Below, piece after piece: positions 39,561 through 48,231 of a stretch of 63,767 bases of DNA. Every line of letters starts with the position of its first letter. The first letter of the stretch is position 1. This stretch comes from Oscillospiraceae bacterium (lineage in GTDB: Bacteria; Bacillota; Clostridia; Oscillospirales; Oscillospiraceae), in contig JAFROD010000010.1 in the NCBI GenBank assembly GCA_017429835.1, forward strand, positions 1 through 63,767. Reading direction: 5' to 3'. The notes beneath the pieces were generated by a model. It was given only the letters and a program-made list of their open reading frames with translations, made no database searches and was not told the DNA's origin. A program made the position numbers and the translations under genes.

Positions 39561-42379
39561 TTGTCCTCGGTTTTCCTGAACAGGATCTTGATGCCGCGCT
39601 TGGCGACGTAGGGCAGCAGCGCCTTGACCTTCTCTTCGGAGCGGTACATTCTGCTCGCGGCGGGCACGTCGCGGCTGAGGTGGATGGCGTCAAATTCGCA
39701 CTTGGTGGTACACAGGCCGCAGCCGATGCAGCGGTTGTCGTCCACGGTGGTCGCGCCGCAGCCGAGACAGCGGGACGCTTCCGCGCGCACCTGCTCTTCG
39801 GTAAAGGTCAGGCGGAGATCCTCGAAGGTCGCGCTCGCTTTTCCCGCTTTCTTGCCGGGGATCTGACGCGGCGCGTTGTCGAAGCTCTCCATTTTAGCGG
39901 GGTCGGCGATGTCGCCCTTGTCGAGCTCGATGAACTCGCGGCGGTCTCTCGCCAGCGTCAGGCTGTTGCCGGGGTGGACGAAGCGGTTGATGGACACCGC
40001 GCCTTCACGGCCGCCGGCGATGGCGTCGATTGCGAACCTCGCGCCGGTGAACACGTCGCCGCCCACGAAAATATCGGGTTCGGCGGTCTGGCGCGTCACG
40101 GGATCGGCGACGACGGTGCCGTTGGGACGGAGCTCCACGCGGGTGCCGTTGAGAAGGTCGCCCCAGATCACACTCTGACCGATGGACAGCAGCAGATTGT
40201 CGCAGGGTATGGTGACGGTATCGTTCTCGTCATACTGCGGCGCGAAGCGGTGATTGTCGTCATAGACGCGGGTACATTTTTTGAAGACCACGGCGGTGAC
40301 GCGCCCGTTCTCGGAGAGGACTTCCTTCGGGCCCCAGCCGTTCTCGAGCTTGACGCCGTCGGCTAAAGCTTCGGTGACCTCGTCCTTCGCGGCGGGCATT
40401 TCGTCACGCTGTTCCAGACAGAACATTGTGACCTCGCCGGAGCCTGCGCGCAGCGCGCTGCCGGCTACGTCGATCGCCACGTTGCCGCCGCCGACAACAA
40501 CGGTCTTGCCCGTCAGACGGACTCCGTGATCGCCGTTGATGCGGCGCAGGAAGCTGACGCCGGTTTCGACGCCATCGGCGTCCTCGCCGGGCACGCCTGC
40601 CAGACGGCCGCCTTGCATGCCGATCGCGATAAAGAACGCCTTGTAACCCTGCTTGCGCAGGTCTTCAATGGTGACGTCCCTGCCCACGTCGACGCCGAGA
40701 CGGAATTCAACGCCCATCTGCCTGATGACCTCGATCTCCGCGTCGATGATGTTTTTCTCCAGACGGTAGGAAGGTACGCCGTGCGTCAGCATGCCGCCGG
40801 CATGATCCTCCTTTTCAAATACGGTGACGGGATAACCGTCGCGGCGCAGGAAGTAGGCGGCGGACAGACCCGCCGGGCCGCTGCCGATGACGGCGATCTT
40901 GAATTCGTCGCCCCACATGCCGCCGTCGTGTTTCTCGCACAGCGGTACGTAACGGTTTTCTTTGTTCAGATCCAGAGACGCGATGTATTTTTTGATCTCG
41001 TCGATGGCGAGGGGCGCGTCCACGGTGCCGCGGGTGCAGGCGTCCTCACAGCGGCGGTTGCAGATCGCGCCGCAGATCATGGGCAGGGGATTGTCCTGCT
41101 TGATCAGGCGGAGCGCTTCCTCAAATCTGCCCTCGGCGGCCATTTTGATGTAGCCCTGCACGGACAGATGCACCGGACAGGCGGTCTTGCACGGCGCGGT
41201 GCCGGAGTCATAGCAGTTGATCTTTGCGTCGTCGCGGTAGTTGTAATTCCATTTGTCCACGCTCCATTTGCGTCCGTTGGGAAGCTGGGTCTTGGGGTAC
41301 GTGACCTCGCTGCCGTCGCGCCTGCAGAGCTTTTGACCGAGCTTTGCCGCGCCGACCGGACAGACCTCCACGCACTTGCCGCAGGCGACGCACTTGCTCT
41401 TTTCCACGTGGGCGCGGTAGGCGGAGGCGGAGAGGTTTGGGGTGTTGTAGAGCTGAGAGGTGCGCAGGGCGTTGCACACGCCGGGTGCGCAGTTGCAGAT
41501 TGCGACGATCTTGTTCTCGCCGTCAATGTTGGTGATCTGGTGGACGTAACCGTGACGCTCCGCGCGTTCCAGGATTTCAAGTACCTCTTCCTTGCTGACG
41601 TAGTGACCGATACCGCGGTCGTCCATGTACTCCGCCATGTCGCCCAGACCGATGCAATAGTCGCCGCGGATCTCGCCGGAGCCTTCGCCGCGCATCGCCT
41701 GCTGCTTGCGGCAGGAGCATTCGGAAATGCCGTACTTGTCGTACATGTCGAGCCAGCGGGAGATGTGTTCGACACTCACGCTCTCGCTCTCGGTGGAGAT
41801 CGCCTTTTCCACGGGAATGACGTGCATGCCGATGCCCGCGCCGCCCGGCGGAACGAGTTGGGTGATGCCGCCCAGCGGGAGCTGTGTCATCAGATTGAAG
41901 AAGGTCGCAAGCTGGGGGAATTCGTCGGTCAGCTTGTCCTGCATCATCATGAACTCCGCGCTGCCGGGGACGAAGATGGGAAGCTCATACTGCAGGTGCT
42001 TGTCGGGCGTTTTGGCACGATTCTGCTCGATGATGCCGATCCAGCGCAGACGCTCGACCATTCTCTGCGTGTCCTCCAGAGACATGCCGTTTCGCTCGGC
42101 AAGCTCCTCCACGCTGTAGGGTACGCGGGTCTTCTTGAAATTCAGCAGGAATTTGACCTGTTCTTTGTTCAGGATCATATCCAGGATCCAGTATTCCGGA
42201 TCGCGGTCGTTGATCTTGTGCAGCAGCTTCTTGGGAATGCGGTCGGTGATCATGATTGCCAGCTTCTTGACCAGCTTTTCCTTTTCCGGATCCTCCGGAA
42301 CGTAGTTGGGATCCTGCCAGTAATCCCGCTCGTTGATCATCGGATCGCCCGGTTTCCATTCGGCAAAGCTCTTTCCCAT
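39557..42379 (-). CDS. Multidomain Fe-S/FAD pyridine-nucleotide oxidoreductase (GltD/NfnB-like)
   Basis: 940 residues. N-terminal ~330: winged-helix-like segment (YSVEELAERNGMSLEDTQRMVERLRWIGII) and a cysteine-rich part (CSCRKQQAM, CNCAPGVCNAL). Then a [4Fe-4S] motif CVACGKCVEVCP, the GltD-type Fer4 domain (CKTACPVHLSVQGYI; CGAICNRRCEDAC), FAD motif VIGSGPAGLSAAYFLRRDGYPVTVFE, NAD(P)H motif VVVGGGNVAIDVAGSALR, and a C-terminal ferredoxin domain (CLGCGATTVDDNRCIGCGLCTTKC). Cytoplasmic. It may move electrons between NAD(P)H and ferredoxin for the nickel-dependent client of HypA/HypB. Function by inference. Confidence 0.85.
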   Translation of the reverse strand: MGKSFAEWKPGDPMINERDYWQDPNYVPEDPEKEKLVKKLAIMITDRIPKKLLHKINDRDPEYWILDMILNKEQVKFLLNFKKTRVPYSVEELAERNGMSLEDTQRMVERLRWIGIIEQNRAKTPDKHLQYELPIFVPGSAEFMMMQDKLTDEFPQLATFFNLMTQLPLGGITQLVPPGGAGIGMHVIPVEKAISTESESVSVEHISRWLDMYDKYGISECSCRKQQAMRGEGSGEIRGDYCIGLGDMAEYMDDRGIGHYVSKEEVLEILERAERHGYVHQITNIDGENKIVAICNCAPGVCNALRTSQLYNTPNLSASAYRAHVEKSKCVACGKCVEVCPVGAAKLGQKLCRRDGSEVTYPKTQLPNGRKWSVDKWNYNYRDDAKINCYDSGTAPCKTACPVHLSVQGYIKMAAEGRFEEALRLIKQDNPLPMICGAICNRRCEDACTRGTVDAPLAIDEIKKYIASLDLNKENRYVPLCEKHDGGMWGDEFKIAVIGSGPAGLSAAYFLRRDGYPVTVFEKEDHAGGMLTHGVPSYRLEKNIIDAEIEVIRQMGVEFRLGVDVGRDVTIEDLRKQGYKAFFIAIGMQGGRLAGVPGEDADGVETGVSFLRRINGDHGVRLTGKTVVVGGGNVAIDVAGSALRAGSGEVTMFCLEQRDEMPAAKDEVTEALADGVKLENGWGPKEVLSENGRVTAVVFKKCTRVYDDNHRFAPQYDENDTVTIPCDNLLLSIGQSVIWGDLLNGTRVELRPNGTVVADPVTRQTAEPDIFVGGDVFTGARFAIDAIAGGREGAVSINRFVHPGNSLTLARDRREFIELDKGDIADPAKMESFDNAPRQIPGKKAGKASATFEDLRLTFTEEQVRAEASRCLGCGATTVDDNRCIGCGLCTTKCEFDAIHLSRDVPAASRMYRSEEKVKALLPYVAKRGIKILFRKTEDK

Positions 42380-42429
42380 CGTCGTTTCCTCTTTCTATTG
42401 TATTTGGTGCGCGTTAGATGTATAATAAC

Positions 42430-42458
42430 AGTATACAGCATTTCCTTTCAATAATCAA
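42430..42458 (-). promoter_or_regulatory. Promoter of the flavoprotein-hypBBA operon
   Basis: TTGATT (42453-42458), 17 bases, TATACT (42430-42435) on the minus strand. Confidence 0.7.
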
Positions 42459-42503
42459 TGAAAAAAGCAGAGACGCCGGCGCCGGTGGTCACGGAGACGG
42501 AAT

Positions 42504-43046
42504 ATGCAATACGAGATCGTTCGCGGCAATCGAAAAACGCTGGCGGCGCAGATCAAGGACGGAAAACTGATCGTCCGCGCGCCGCTGCAGATATCGGACG
42601 AGGAGATCGACCGCTTCGTGCGCAGGCACAGGCGCTGGATCGAGACGAATCTGACGAGGTCGCAGACGGCGAAAACCGTCCGCATGCTGACTCCGGCGGA
42701 GCTTTGCACGCTTGCGGAACGGGCGAAGCGTGTGATTCCGGAGAGAGTGGCGTATTATGCGCGGCTCGTCGGCGTCACCTACGGCAAAATCACGGTTCGC
42801 ACCCAGCGTTCCCGTTGGGGAAGCTGCAGCGGCAGAGGGAATCTCAATTTCAACTGTCTGCTGATGCTCGCACCGCCCCGGGTGCTGGACAGCGTCGTCG
42901 TCCACGAGCTTTGCCACCGCAAGCAGATGAACCACTCCGACCGCTTCTACGCCGAGCTGCTGCGGGTCTTCCCCGATTACCGGGAACAAAACGAATGGCT
43001 GAAGGAGAACGGCGCGCGCCTTCTGGCGATGCTGCCGGAGAAATGA
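42504..43046 (+). CDS. YgjP-like (DUF45) zinc metallopeptidase
   Basis: 180 residues with the WLM/DUF45 fold: RSRWGSCSGRGNLNFNCLLMLAPP and the zinc site VVHELCHRKQMNHSDRFY (HExxH variant HELCH, third His in NHS, about 134-150). The N-terminal part (IVRGNRKTLAAQIKDGKLIVRAP; RWIETNL) is the family beta domain. Homologues occur with restriction systems and alone; no substrate is known. GGAGACGGAAT precedes the ATG. It is followed 49 bases later by a cupin gene on the same strand. Confidence 0.88.
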   Translation: MQYEIVRGNRKTLAAQIKDGKLIVRAPLQISDEEIDRFVRRHRRWIETNLTRSQTAKTVRMLTPAELCTLAERAKRVIPERVAYYARLVGVTYGKITVRTQRSRWGSCSGRGNLNFNCLLMLAPPRVLDSVVVHELCHRKQMNHSDRFYAELLRVFPDYREQNEWLKENGARLLAMLPEK

Positions 43047-43095
43047 GCCGAAATCAATTGCCCAAACTCGAAATGAAAGGCAGGAGGAGATCATC

Positions 43096-43443
43096 ATGCA
43101 GGGATTGGACGTGTTGGACTATACCGGCGAAGGCTACATGCCGGTGCATGACTTTTCGGGCTGGCGCGTCGCCTATCTGAATTATCAGGACGGCTATACG
43201 CAGGAGGGAATGCGCTTCGTCGAGCGCCACAATGAAACGGACGAGATCTTCGTTCTTCTGAACGGAGAAGCGACGCTTTTGATCGGCGAGGATCGCGCGC
43301 CCGTTCCGATGGAACGCTTCAAGACCTATAACGTCAGGAAGGGCGTTTGGCACAACGTCCTCGTCAGCAGGGACGTGAAGATCCTGATCGTGGAAAACCG
43401 GGATACGACGGAGGCAAACTCCGACTACCTCTATTTCCGTTGA
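43096..43443 (+). CDS. Cupin-like small protein
   Basis: 115 residues with a single double-stranded beta helix: RHNETDEIFVLLNGEATLLI (metal-binding cupin motif 1, HxnE present as RHNETDE) and YNVRKGVWHNVLVSRDVKIL (motif 2, His about 87). Such small cupins are sugar isomerases, regulators' sensor domains or metal-binding proteins of unknown role; it cannot be narrowed. AGGAGGAG precedes the ATG. Confidence 0.78.
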   Translation: MQGLDVLDYTGEGYMPVHDFSGWRVAYLNYQDGYTQEGMRFVERHNETDEIFVLLNGEATLLIGEDRAPVPMERFKTYNVRKGVWHNVLVSRDVKILIVENRDTTEANSDYLYFR

Positions 43444-43478
43444 TCTGCGGATACAAGCATTGATAGGAGCGAACGATT

Positions 43479-44270
43479 ATGGCGTTGATGCACGTTGACT
43501 TTTTCTCCGACGTTCTGGGCATGTGTATGCAGATGGACGTGATCCTGCCGCAGAAGACCGGCGCGGAGAGAACCTACCCGACCCTGTACCTGCTCCACGG
43601 CATGAGCGACGACCATACGGTATGGCAGCGGAAAACCTCCATCGAGCGTTACGTCAGCGAGCGCAATCTCGCGGTGGTGATGCCGAGCACCCATTTGGGC
43701 TGGTATACGGACATGGCGTACGGCCTGCCGTACTTTACCTATATCACGCAGGAGCTTCCGGCGATCTGCCGCGGCTTCTTCCGCGGCATGAGCGAAAAGC
43801 GGGAGGATACCTATATCGCGGGTCTGTCGATGGGCGGCTACGGCGCGCTGAAGGCGGCGCTGTCCTGCCCCGAGACCTACTGCGCCGCGGCGGCGCTCTC
43901 TGCGGCGATCGACGTCTTTATCCGCGCACTGCGGGAGGACAAAAACAGCCGCAATCATTACTGGGAGAGCGTTTTCGGCAAGGTGGAGCAGGTCCCGGGC
44001 AGCGAAAACGACCTTTTTGCGTTGGCGGAACGCTGCGCCAAAGGCGGTCTGACGCCCGCGCTGTACCAATGGTGCGGCACGGAGGACGACCTTCTGGACG
44101 AAAACCGCCGTATGCGCGACGCGCTCTTGAAGCTGGGGTATTCACTGGAGTACGGAGAGTCGCCGGGCAGCCATGCCTGGGAATACTGGGACGCGGAGAT
44201 CCGGGCGGTGCTGGACTGGATTGACCGGCTCCGGCAGCGTCCCGCGCCTGAGAAACGCAGGGCGGAATAA
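43479..44270 (+). CDS. Esterase family protein (EstA/tributyrin-esterase-like)
   Basis: 263 residues, alpha/beta hydrolase of the esterase D/antigen 85 group. The nucleophile is Ser in AGLSMGGYGA (about 116-125), oxyanion region LLHGMSDDHTVW (about 38-49), acid in CGTEDDLLDE and catalytic histidine in GSHAWEYWD near 232. No signal peptide, so cytoplasmic. Substrates of relatives are short-chain or acetylated sugar esters. Ends in the terminator at 44275-44308. Confidence 0.9.
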   Translation: MALMHVDFFSDVLGMCMQMDVILPQKTGAERTYPTLYLLHGMSDDHTVWQRKTSIERYVSERNLAVVMPSTHLGWYTDMAYGLPYFTYITQELPAICRGFFRGMSEKREDTYIAGLSMGGYGALKAALSCPETYCAAAALSAAIDVFIRALREDKNSRNHYWESVFGKVEQVPGSENDLFALAERCAKGGLTPALYQWCGTEDDLLDENRRMRDALLKLGYSLEYGESPGSHAWEYWDAEIRAVLDWIDRLRQRPAPEKRRAE

Positions 44271-44274
44271 TCAG

Positions 44275-44308
44275 CAAAGCCGCCGCATCGTCAGATGCGG
44301 CGGCTTTG
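44275..44308 (+). terminator. Terminator of the esterase gene (first of two identical hairpins)
   Basis: CAAAGCCGCCGCATC (44275-44289) pairs with 44294-44308 (loop GTCA). An identical hairpin stands exactly 300 bases on, at 44575-44608. Confidence 0.75.
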
Positions 44309-44327
44309 TTCAGACAGTCAAAAAAGC

Positions 44328-44543
44328 CCGTAACCGTCAAAAACAAATAAGCATTTTTGGTGCTGTGCGTTGACTATAGCGTTTACGGATAAAAGGACAA
44401 TTATCAGCTTTTTGGCTGAAAAAGGCTTGCTACGCAAGGATTTTGACTTACTGCGCAACGCACGACCTACCGTATCAATATACGCCGACGGTCGTGCGTT
44501 GCTTGTTTTCCGAACTTTTTGACAGCCTGCCAGCGTGTCGAAA
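44328..44543. repeat. Dispersed intergenic repeat, long copy
   Basis: Non-coding. Contains the same ordered blocks as 36897-37003 plus a 13-bp inverted repeat GCAACGCACGACC...GGTCGTGCGTTGC (about 44455-44502) and, at its right end, CGTGTCGAAAAA-GGT-TTTTTCGACACG (about 44533-44560). It lies between two identical terminator hairpins. No transposase. I take it for a non-autonomous mobile or REP-like element. Confidence 0.6.
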
Positions 44544-44574
44544 AAGGTTTTTCGACACGCTGTGCAAAGCCGCC

Positions 44575-44608
44575 GCATCGTCAGATGCGGCGGCTTTGCT
44601 GCGTTTTG
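44575..44608. terminator. Second copy of the esterase-terminator hairpin
   Basis: Same 34 bases as 44275-44308. It lies downstream of the surface-protein gene on the minus strand and could act as its terminator, though no T-tract follows on that strand. Confidence 0.6.
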
Positions 44609-44626
44609 CGGTTTCAGAAAAAGAGA

Positions 44627-47600
44627 TTATTTCTCGACGTCCCGGTAGAGGAAGGTCACGACGTGGGCGCGTGTGCAGGTGTCGTCGGGGCTGAACGCAG
44701 TTGCCGAGGTGCCGGCGGTGACGCCGTTCTCGGACGCCCAGAGAACTGCCTTTGCAAAGTAGGCGCCTGCCGCAACGTCCTGGAACGGATTGGCGGCAGC
44801 GGTCGGTTCGGGCGCGCCCTCATAGCGCCAGAGGAAAGTGACGATCTGCGCTCTGGTGCAGGTCGCCTCCGGGCTGAACGTCGTTACGGAGGTGCCGGCG
44901 GTGATCTCGTTTTCTACTGCCCACAGCACCGCTTTATAGTAGTACGCGTCTTCCGCCGTGTCCTTGAACGGGCTGACCGCTGCGGCAGGCTCCGGCGATC
45001 CTGCGGCTCTCCAGAGGAATGTGACGACCTGCGCGCGGGTGCAGCCGGCGTTCGGGCTGAATGTGGTCGCAGAGGTGCCGGAGGTGACGCCGTGCACGAC
45101 CGCCCAGTCGATCGGATCATGCGCCCAATTGCCCTTCGCGGGCATGTCGGTGAATCTGACGCCGGGGCAGCTCTCGCCACCGTCGCAGGGCAGGCCGTCG
45201 TCGAGCTTCGGCACGGCGATCTTGACGGTCTGCGTCTCGAACGCCGGATTCGTGAAGGTCGCGGTATAGACGATCTCGCCCGCGGCGTCGATCGTCGCCT
45301 CCCGCGTTACCTCGGAAGTGATCACGCCGTCCTCGGTCTCGACGTGGCTCTTGTCGTTCTTGCAGGTGCGGATCGCGGCTACGGCGGAATAGTCCACCGC
45401 CCACGCATAGACCGGCTCGTTCCAGTCGTGCCCGGTCGCAGGAAGATCCGTAAACGTGCGGCTGAGTTCTTCTCCGCAGACGGCGCAATAGACGACTGCG
45501 TCGTAACCGCCCGGCTCGGTGCAGGTCGGGGCGACTTCGTTCTCCCTGACCGGCTCGGCGGGGGTATGCCCGAGCGCGTCGACGTAGTCGCCTACGTAGG
45601 TGTCGCCGCACTTGGAGCAGGTGTAGGTGGTATAGCCCTGCTCCGTGCAGGTCGGCGCGGTCACGGCGGCGGCGTAGTCGTGTTCACAGGCGTTTTTCAG
45701 TTCGGTGGTGTAGAAAACGGAATCCAGCGGGCGGGTGAAGAGCGTGAGGTTCTTCAGCTTGCTCTGGCTGCAGCAGAAGGCTCCGGCGGTCGCGTTGTAC
45801 TGCAGGGAATAGGAGGAAGCGACCACGGACCAGACGGACACGGTATCTCCCGTCATGCTCGGCTCCCACAGCGAGTAAATGTTGGACGGATCGTCGCCGG
45901 TGGTCAGAGAAGCGCTGCTGCTTTTGAACGCGACGTAGTTGTCGCTGCCCTTCATGCGGATCACGTAGTTGCCGGAGAAGGCAGGGGAACGCTCGATCAC
46001 GTAGACGTATTCGTCGGGAACGTCATACAGCACGCCGTCCTCCAGACGCATGCCGGTATCGTTCAGGGCGACGGCGGCGTTGATCGAGCCGAGCTTCGTG
46101 CCGGTGTACCTGCCGCTGGCGTCGAGTACGATATGCCCGTTGTAGGTGATAACGTATTCGCCGCACCAGTCCGCAGGCGCCTGTTCGAGTTTGGGGAAAA
46201 CGCCCTCTTCGGCGCCGGATGCGACGGTGTAGCCGTAGAGCGCGTAGAAGACCGCATCCTCCGCCTCGACCGTCCACGGATTGCCCGCAGCGTAATAGAC
46301 GGGCTTCTCATCCGTGTCGTCGACGGTCTGCGTCGTCCAGCCGAGGAAGCGGTAGCTCTGCGCGTCGGCGGTCGGAGCGCCCGTGGGCGCGGGCATGGCG
46401 ATCTCATCGCTGACGTAGGTGGAAACGGACTCGCAGCTCACGCCTTCCGGCGTGACGAAGCGGACGGTCGCGGGCGTCTTCGCGGCAAAGTCGATCCGCA
46501 CGGTGCAGTCGCTCTCCGGCTTGACCGTGAAGACGTTTCCGCGCTGCGTGACCTCGGCGGCGCCGCTGACGACCTCGTACCCCGCCGTATAGTAGCCCTC
46601 GTGCGGGGAGGCGGTGATCGTGCTGCCGAGGACCGACACCGCGCCCCAGTCTTCGTTATTGGAGAAGGAGGTGACGGTAAACTGCTGAAGCAGCGTCCAC
46701 ACCGACCGGACGGTCTGGATATTGCACGCGCCGTAGGCAGGATCGTTGTTCTTGTTGGCGGTGCTGTCGTTTGCGCTCTTCGGATTCACCGTGCGGTGTC
46801 CCTGGAATTCGTCCTCGGAGGAGACGACGTTCGGGAAGGCGACGAAGTTGTATCTTGCCTTCGCAAGGGTGTTGTATCCTTTGTAGGCGGGATCCCAATC
46901 GCAACCCGCCTGCTCCTTCATATACGCGAAAGCTTCGCCGGCGGTATAGCCGTCGAGTATGCGATCCCAGAAGTATTCCTCATATTCGTAGTCGCCGCTG
47001 AAGGAGACGGACTGCGAATAGCCGTAGACGACCTCGACGCCCTTGTCGTGCAGGGGCCTGAACATGCCGTCGGTCGCCATACCGAGGCAGATCGCCATCC
47101 AGAGAAGGTTGTTGCACGCCGGCTTCTGCATGTGGTTGGCAAAGACGGTGCCGTCCGCGCAGTAATAGCGCATGCTGCCGTAGCTGCCGGCGTTGTAGGC
47201 GTGGTAATAGGTGCCGTAGGGACCCTCGACCGCCTTCGTATCCTCGTCGGACCAGCCGGCGTTGGTCTGCATGCATAAGTACGAGGTGTTTGCGCCCGTG
47301 ACGTAATCGTCCGTGTTGCGCGGGTTGACGTAGTCGGTGTCGCCGTGGGAGTCGAAGATGACGACGGCGCAGTCCTCCAGCGCCTTAGCGACCTGATCGA
47401 CCGTCGCGGCGGTCGTTTTATACGTCGTGCCGGTGCCGCCGAGCGCCTGCGCGATCCGCTTGCCCTCTTCGGGATATTGGTTGGTGAAGCTGCTGTCCAG
47501 ACCCCGGTACGGCTGGAAGACCGCGACGTTTGCGCTGCCGGGACTGCCGCCCTTCACGGCATAGCTCACGGTCTCGATGCCGCTGAGGGCTTCGGGATCG

Positions 47601-47956
47601 GCGTCCGGGACTACGCTCGCGGCGTGCATCTTGGCGCGCAGCCGCGGAGAGTAGCCGCAGACCTCGCCGTCTGCGGAAGTCCAATAGAAAAAGCTGCCGT
47701 GGCGGATGACGGAGCCGGGCATACAGTCGCCCGAGCGCACGACGAGCCGCTCCACGTCCTCAGACAAGGCGGCGAAGTCCGCTGCGGTGGGAACGGCCTT
47801 GGCGCCCATGCTGCGTTTGGCAAGCGCGTCGTCCTCAAACGCGGAGATCTGCGCCCAGATATCCTCGTCGGCGTTTTCCGCTGCGTGAACGGCGGGCAGC
47901 ATGGAAACGACCATCAACAGCGTCAGAATGAGTGCAAGAAATCGTTTGAACGTCAT
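44627..47956 (-). CDS. Secreted S-layer-anchored protein with caspase-fold (clostripain/gingipain-like) domain
   Basis: 1109 residues. Signal peptide MTFKRFLALILTLLMVVSML...AHA (cleavage about 25). Residues about 130-350 look like a clan CD cysteine protease: VVIFDSHGDTDY (His204) and LLWMAICLGMATDG (Cys290) at the spacing of the His-Cys dyad. Next a beta repeat region (VSGAAEVTQRGNVFTVKPES), a domain of uncertain kind with two C-x2-C units (CTEQGYTTYTCSKCG; CTEPGGYDAVVYCAVCGEE, about 755-830), and three C-terminal SLH domains (from about 925; FSPNAGCTRAQVVTFLWRA is one) for wall attachment. Substrate unknown. AAGGAGG precedes the ATG. Confidence 0.85.
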   Translation of the reverse strand: MTFKRFLALILTLLMVVSMLPAVHAAENADEDIWAQISAFEDDALAKRSMGAKAVPTAADFAALSEDVERLVVRSGDCMPGSVIRHGSFFYWTSADGEVCGYSPRLRAKMHAASVVPDADPEALSGIETVSYAVKGGSPGSANVAVFQPYRGLDSSFTNQYPEEGKRIAQALGGTGTTYKTTAATVDQVAKALEDCAVVIFDSHGDTDYVNPRNTDDYVTGANTSYLCMQTNAGWSDEDTKAVEGPYGTYYHAYNAGSYGSMRYYCADGTVFANHMQKPACNNLLWMAICLGMATDGMFRPLHDKGVEVVYGYSQSVSFSGDYEYEEYFWDRILDGYTAGEAFAYMKEQAGCDWDPAYKGYNTLAKARYNFVAFPNVVSSEDEFQGHRTVNPKSANDSTANKNNDPAYGACNIQTVRSVWTLLQQFTVTSFSNNEDWGAVSVLGSTITASPHEGYYTAGYEVVSGAAEVTQRGNVFTVKPESDCTVRIDFAAKTPATVRFVTPEGVSCESVSTYVSDEIAMPAPTGAPTADAQSYRFLGWTTQTVDDTDEKPVYYAAGNPWTVEAEDAVFYALYGYTVASGAEEGVFPKLEQAPADWCGEYVITYNGHIVLDASGRYTGTKLGSINAAVALNDTGMRLEDGVLYDVPDEYVYVIERSPAFSGNYVIRMKGSDNYVAFKSSSASLTTGDDPSNIYSLWEPSMTGDTVSVWSVVASSYSLQYNATAGAFCCSQSKLKNLTLFTRPLDSVFYTTELKNACEHDYAAAVTAPTCTEQGYTTYTCSKCGDTYVGDYVDALGHTPAEPVRENEVAPTCTEPGGYDAVVYCAVCGEELSRTFTDLPATGHDWNEPVYAWAVDYSAVAAIRTCKNDKSHVETEDGVITSEVTREATIDAAGEIVYTATFTNPAFETQTVKIAVPKLDDGLPCDGGESCPGVRFTDMPAKGNWAHDPIDWAVVHGVTSGTSATTFSPNAGCTRAQVVTFLWRAAGSPEPAAAVSPFKDTAEDAYYYKAVLWAVENEITAGTSVTTFSPEATCTRAQIVTFLWRYEGAPEPTAAANPFQDVAAGAYFAKAVLWASENGVTAGTSATAFSPDDTCTRAHVVTFLYRDVEK

Positions 47957-48015
47957 GATGTATTCCTCCTTGCGTGTGCGTTAATGTCAGCACTTCGCAT
48001 ATTTCTCATGTTAAC

Positions 48016-48044
48016 ACTATAGCACAAGCAGCGGGAAAAGACAA
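48016..48044 (-). promoter_or_regulatory. Promoter of the SLH-protein gene
   Basis: TTGTCT (48039-48044), 17 bases, TATAGT (48016-48021) on the minus strand. Confidence 0.65.
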
Positions 48045-48153
48045 CACGGCAAATCCTGTTTGCGTATAAGAATCAAAAAGCCGTCCGTCGCGGCGCGCTC
48101 CGCAAAGAAGGCGCATTGCGGCGGTGTTGCCGGCTGAGAAGAAAACGTGAAAC

Positions 48154-48176
48154 AGGCGCGACCGTTGCGGTCGCGC
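48154..48176 (-). terminator. Probable terminator of the XRE-TPR gene
   Basis: A 10-bp stem GGCGCGACCG/CGGTCGCGCC with a 3-base loop, followed on the minus strand by TGTTTC; the T-tract is poor. Confidence 0.5.
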
Positions 48177-48231
48177 CCATAATCTGAGGCTCGTTATGAC
48201 TGTGGACACGCGCTGGGGAAGCAGAACCGAG

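Noticed and set aside
44318..44578. An 86-codon minus-strand open frame within the dispersed repeat
   Set aside because: Lies across palindromes and both repeat ends; explained by the element itself.
44519..47278. A 919-codon plus-strand open frame opposite the SLH protein
   Set aside because: Antisense shadow of a gene with a signal peptide, protease-like domain and SLH repeats; no ribosome site.
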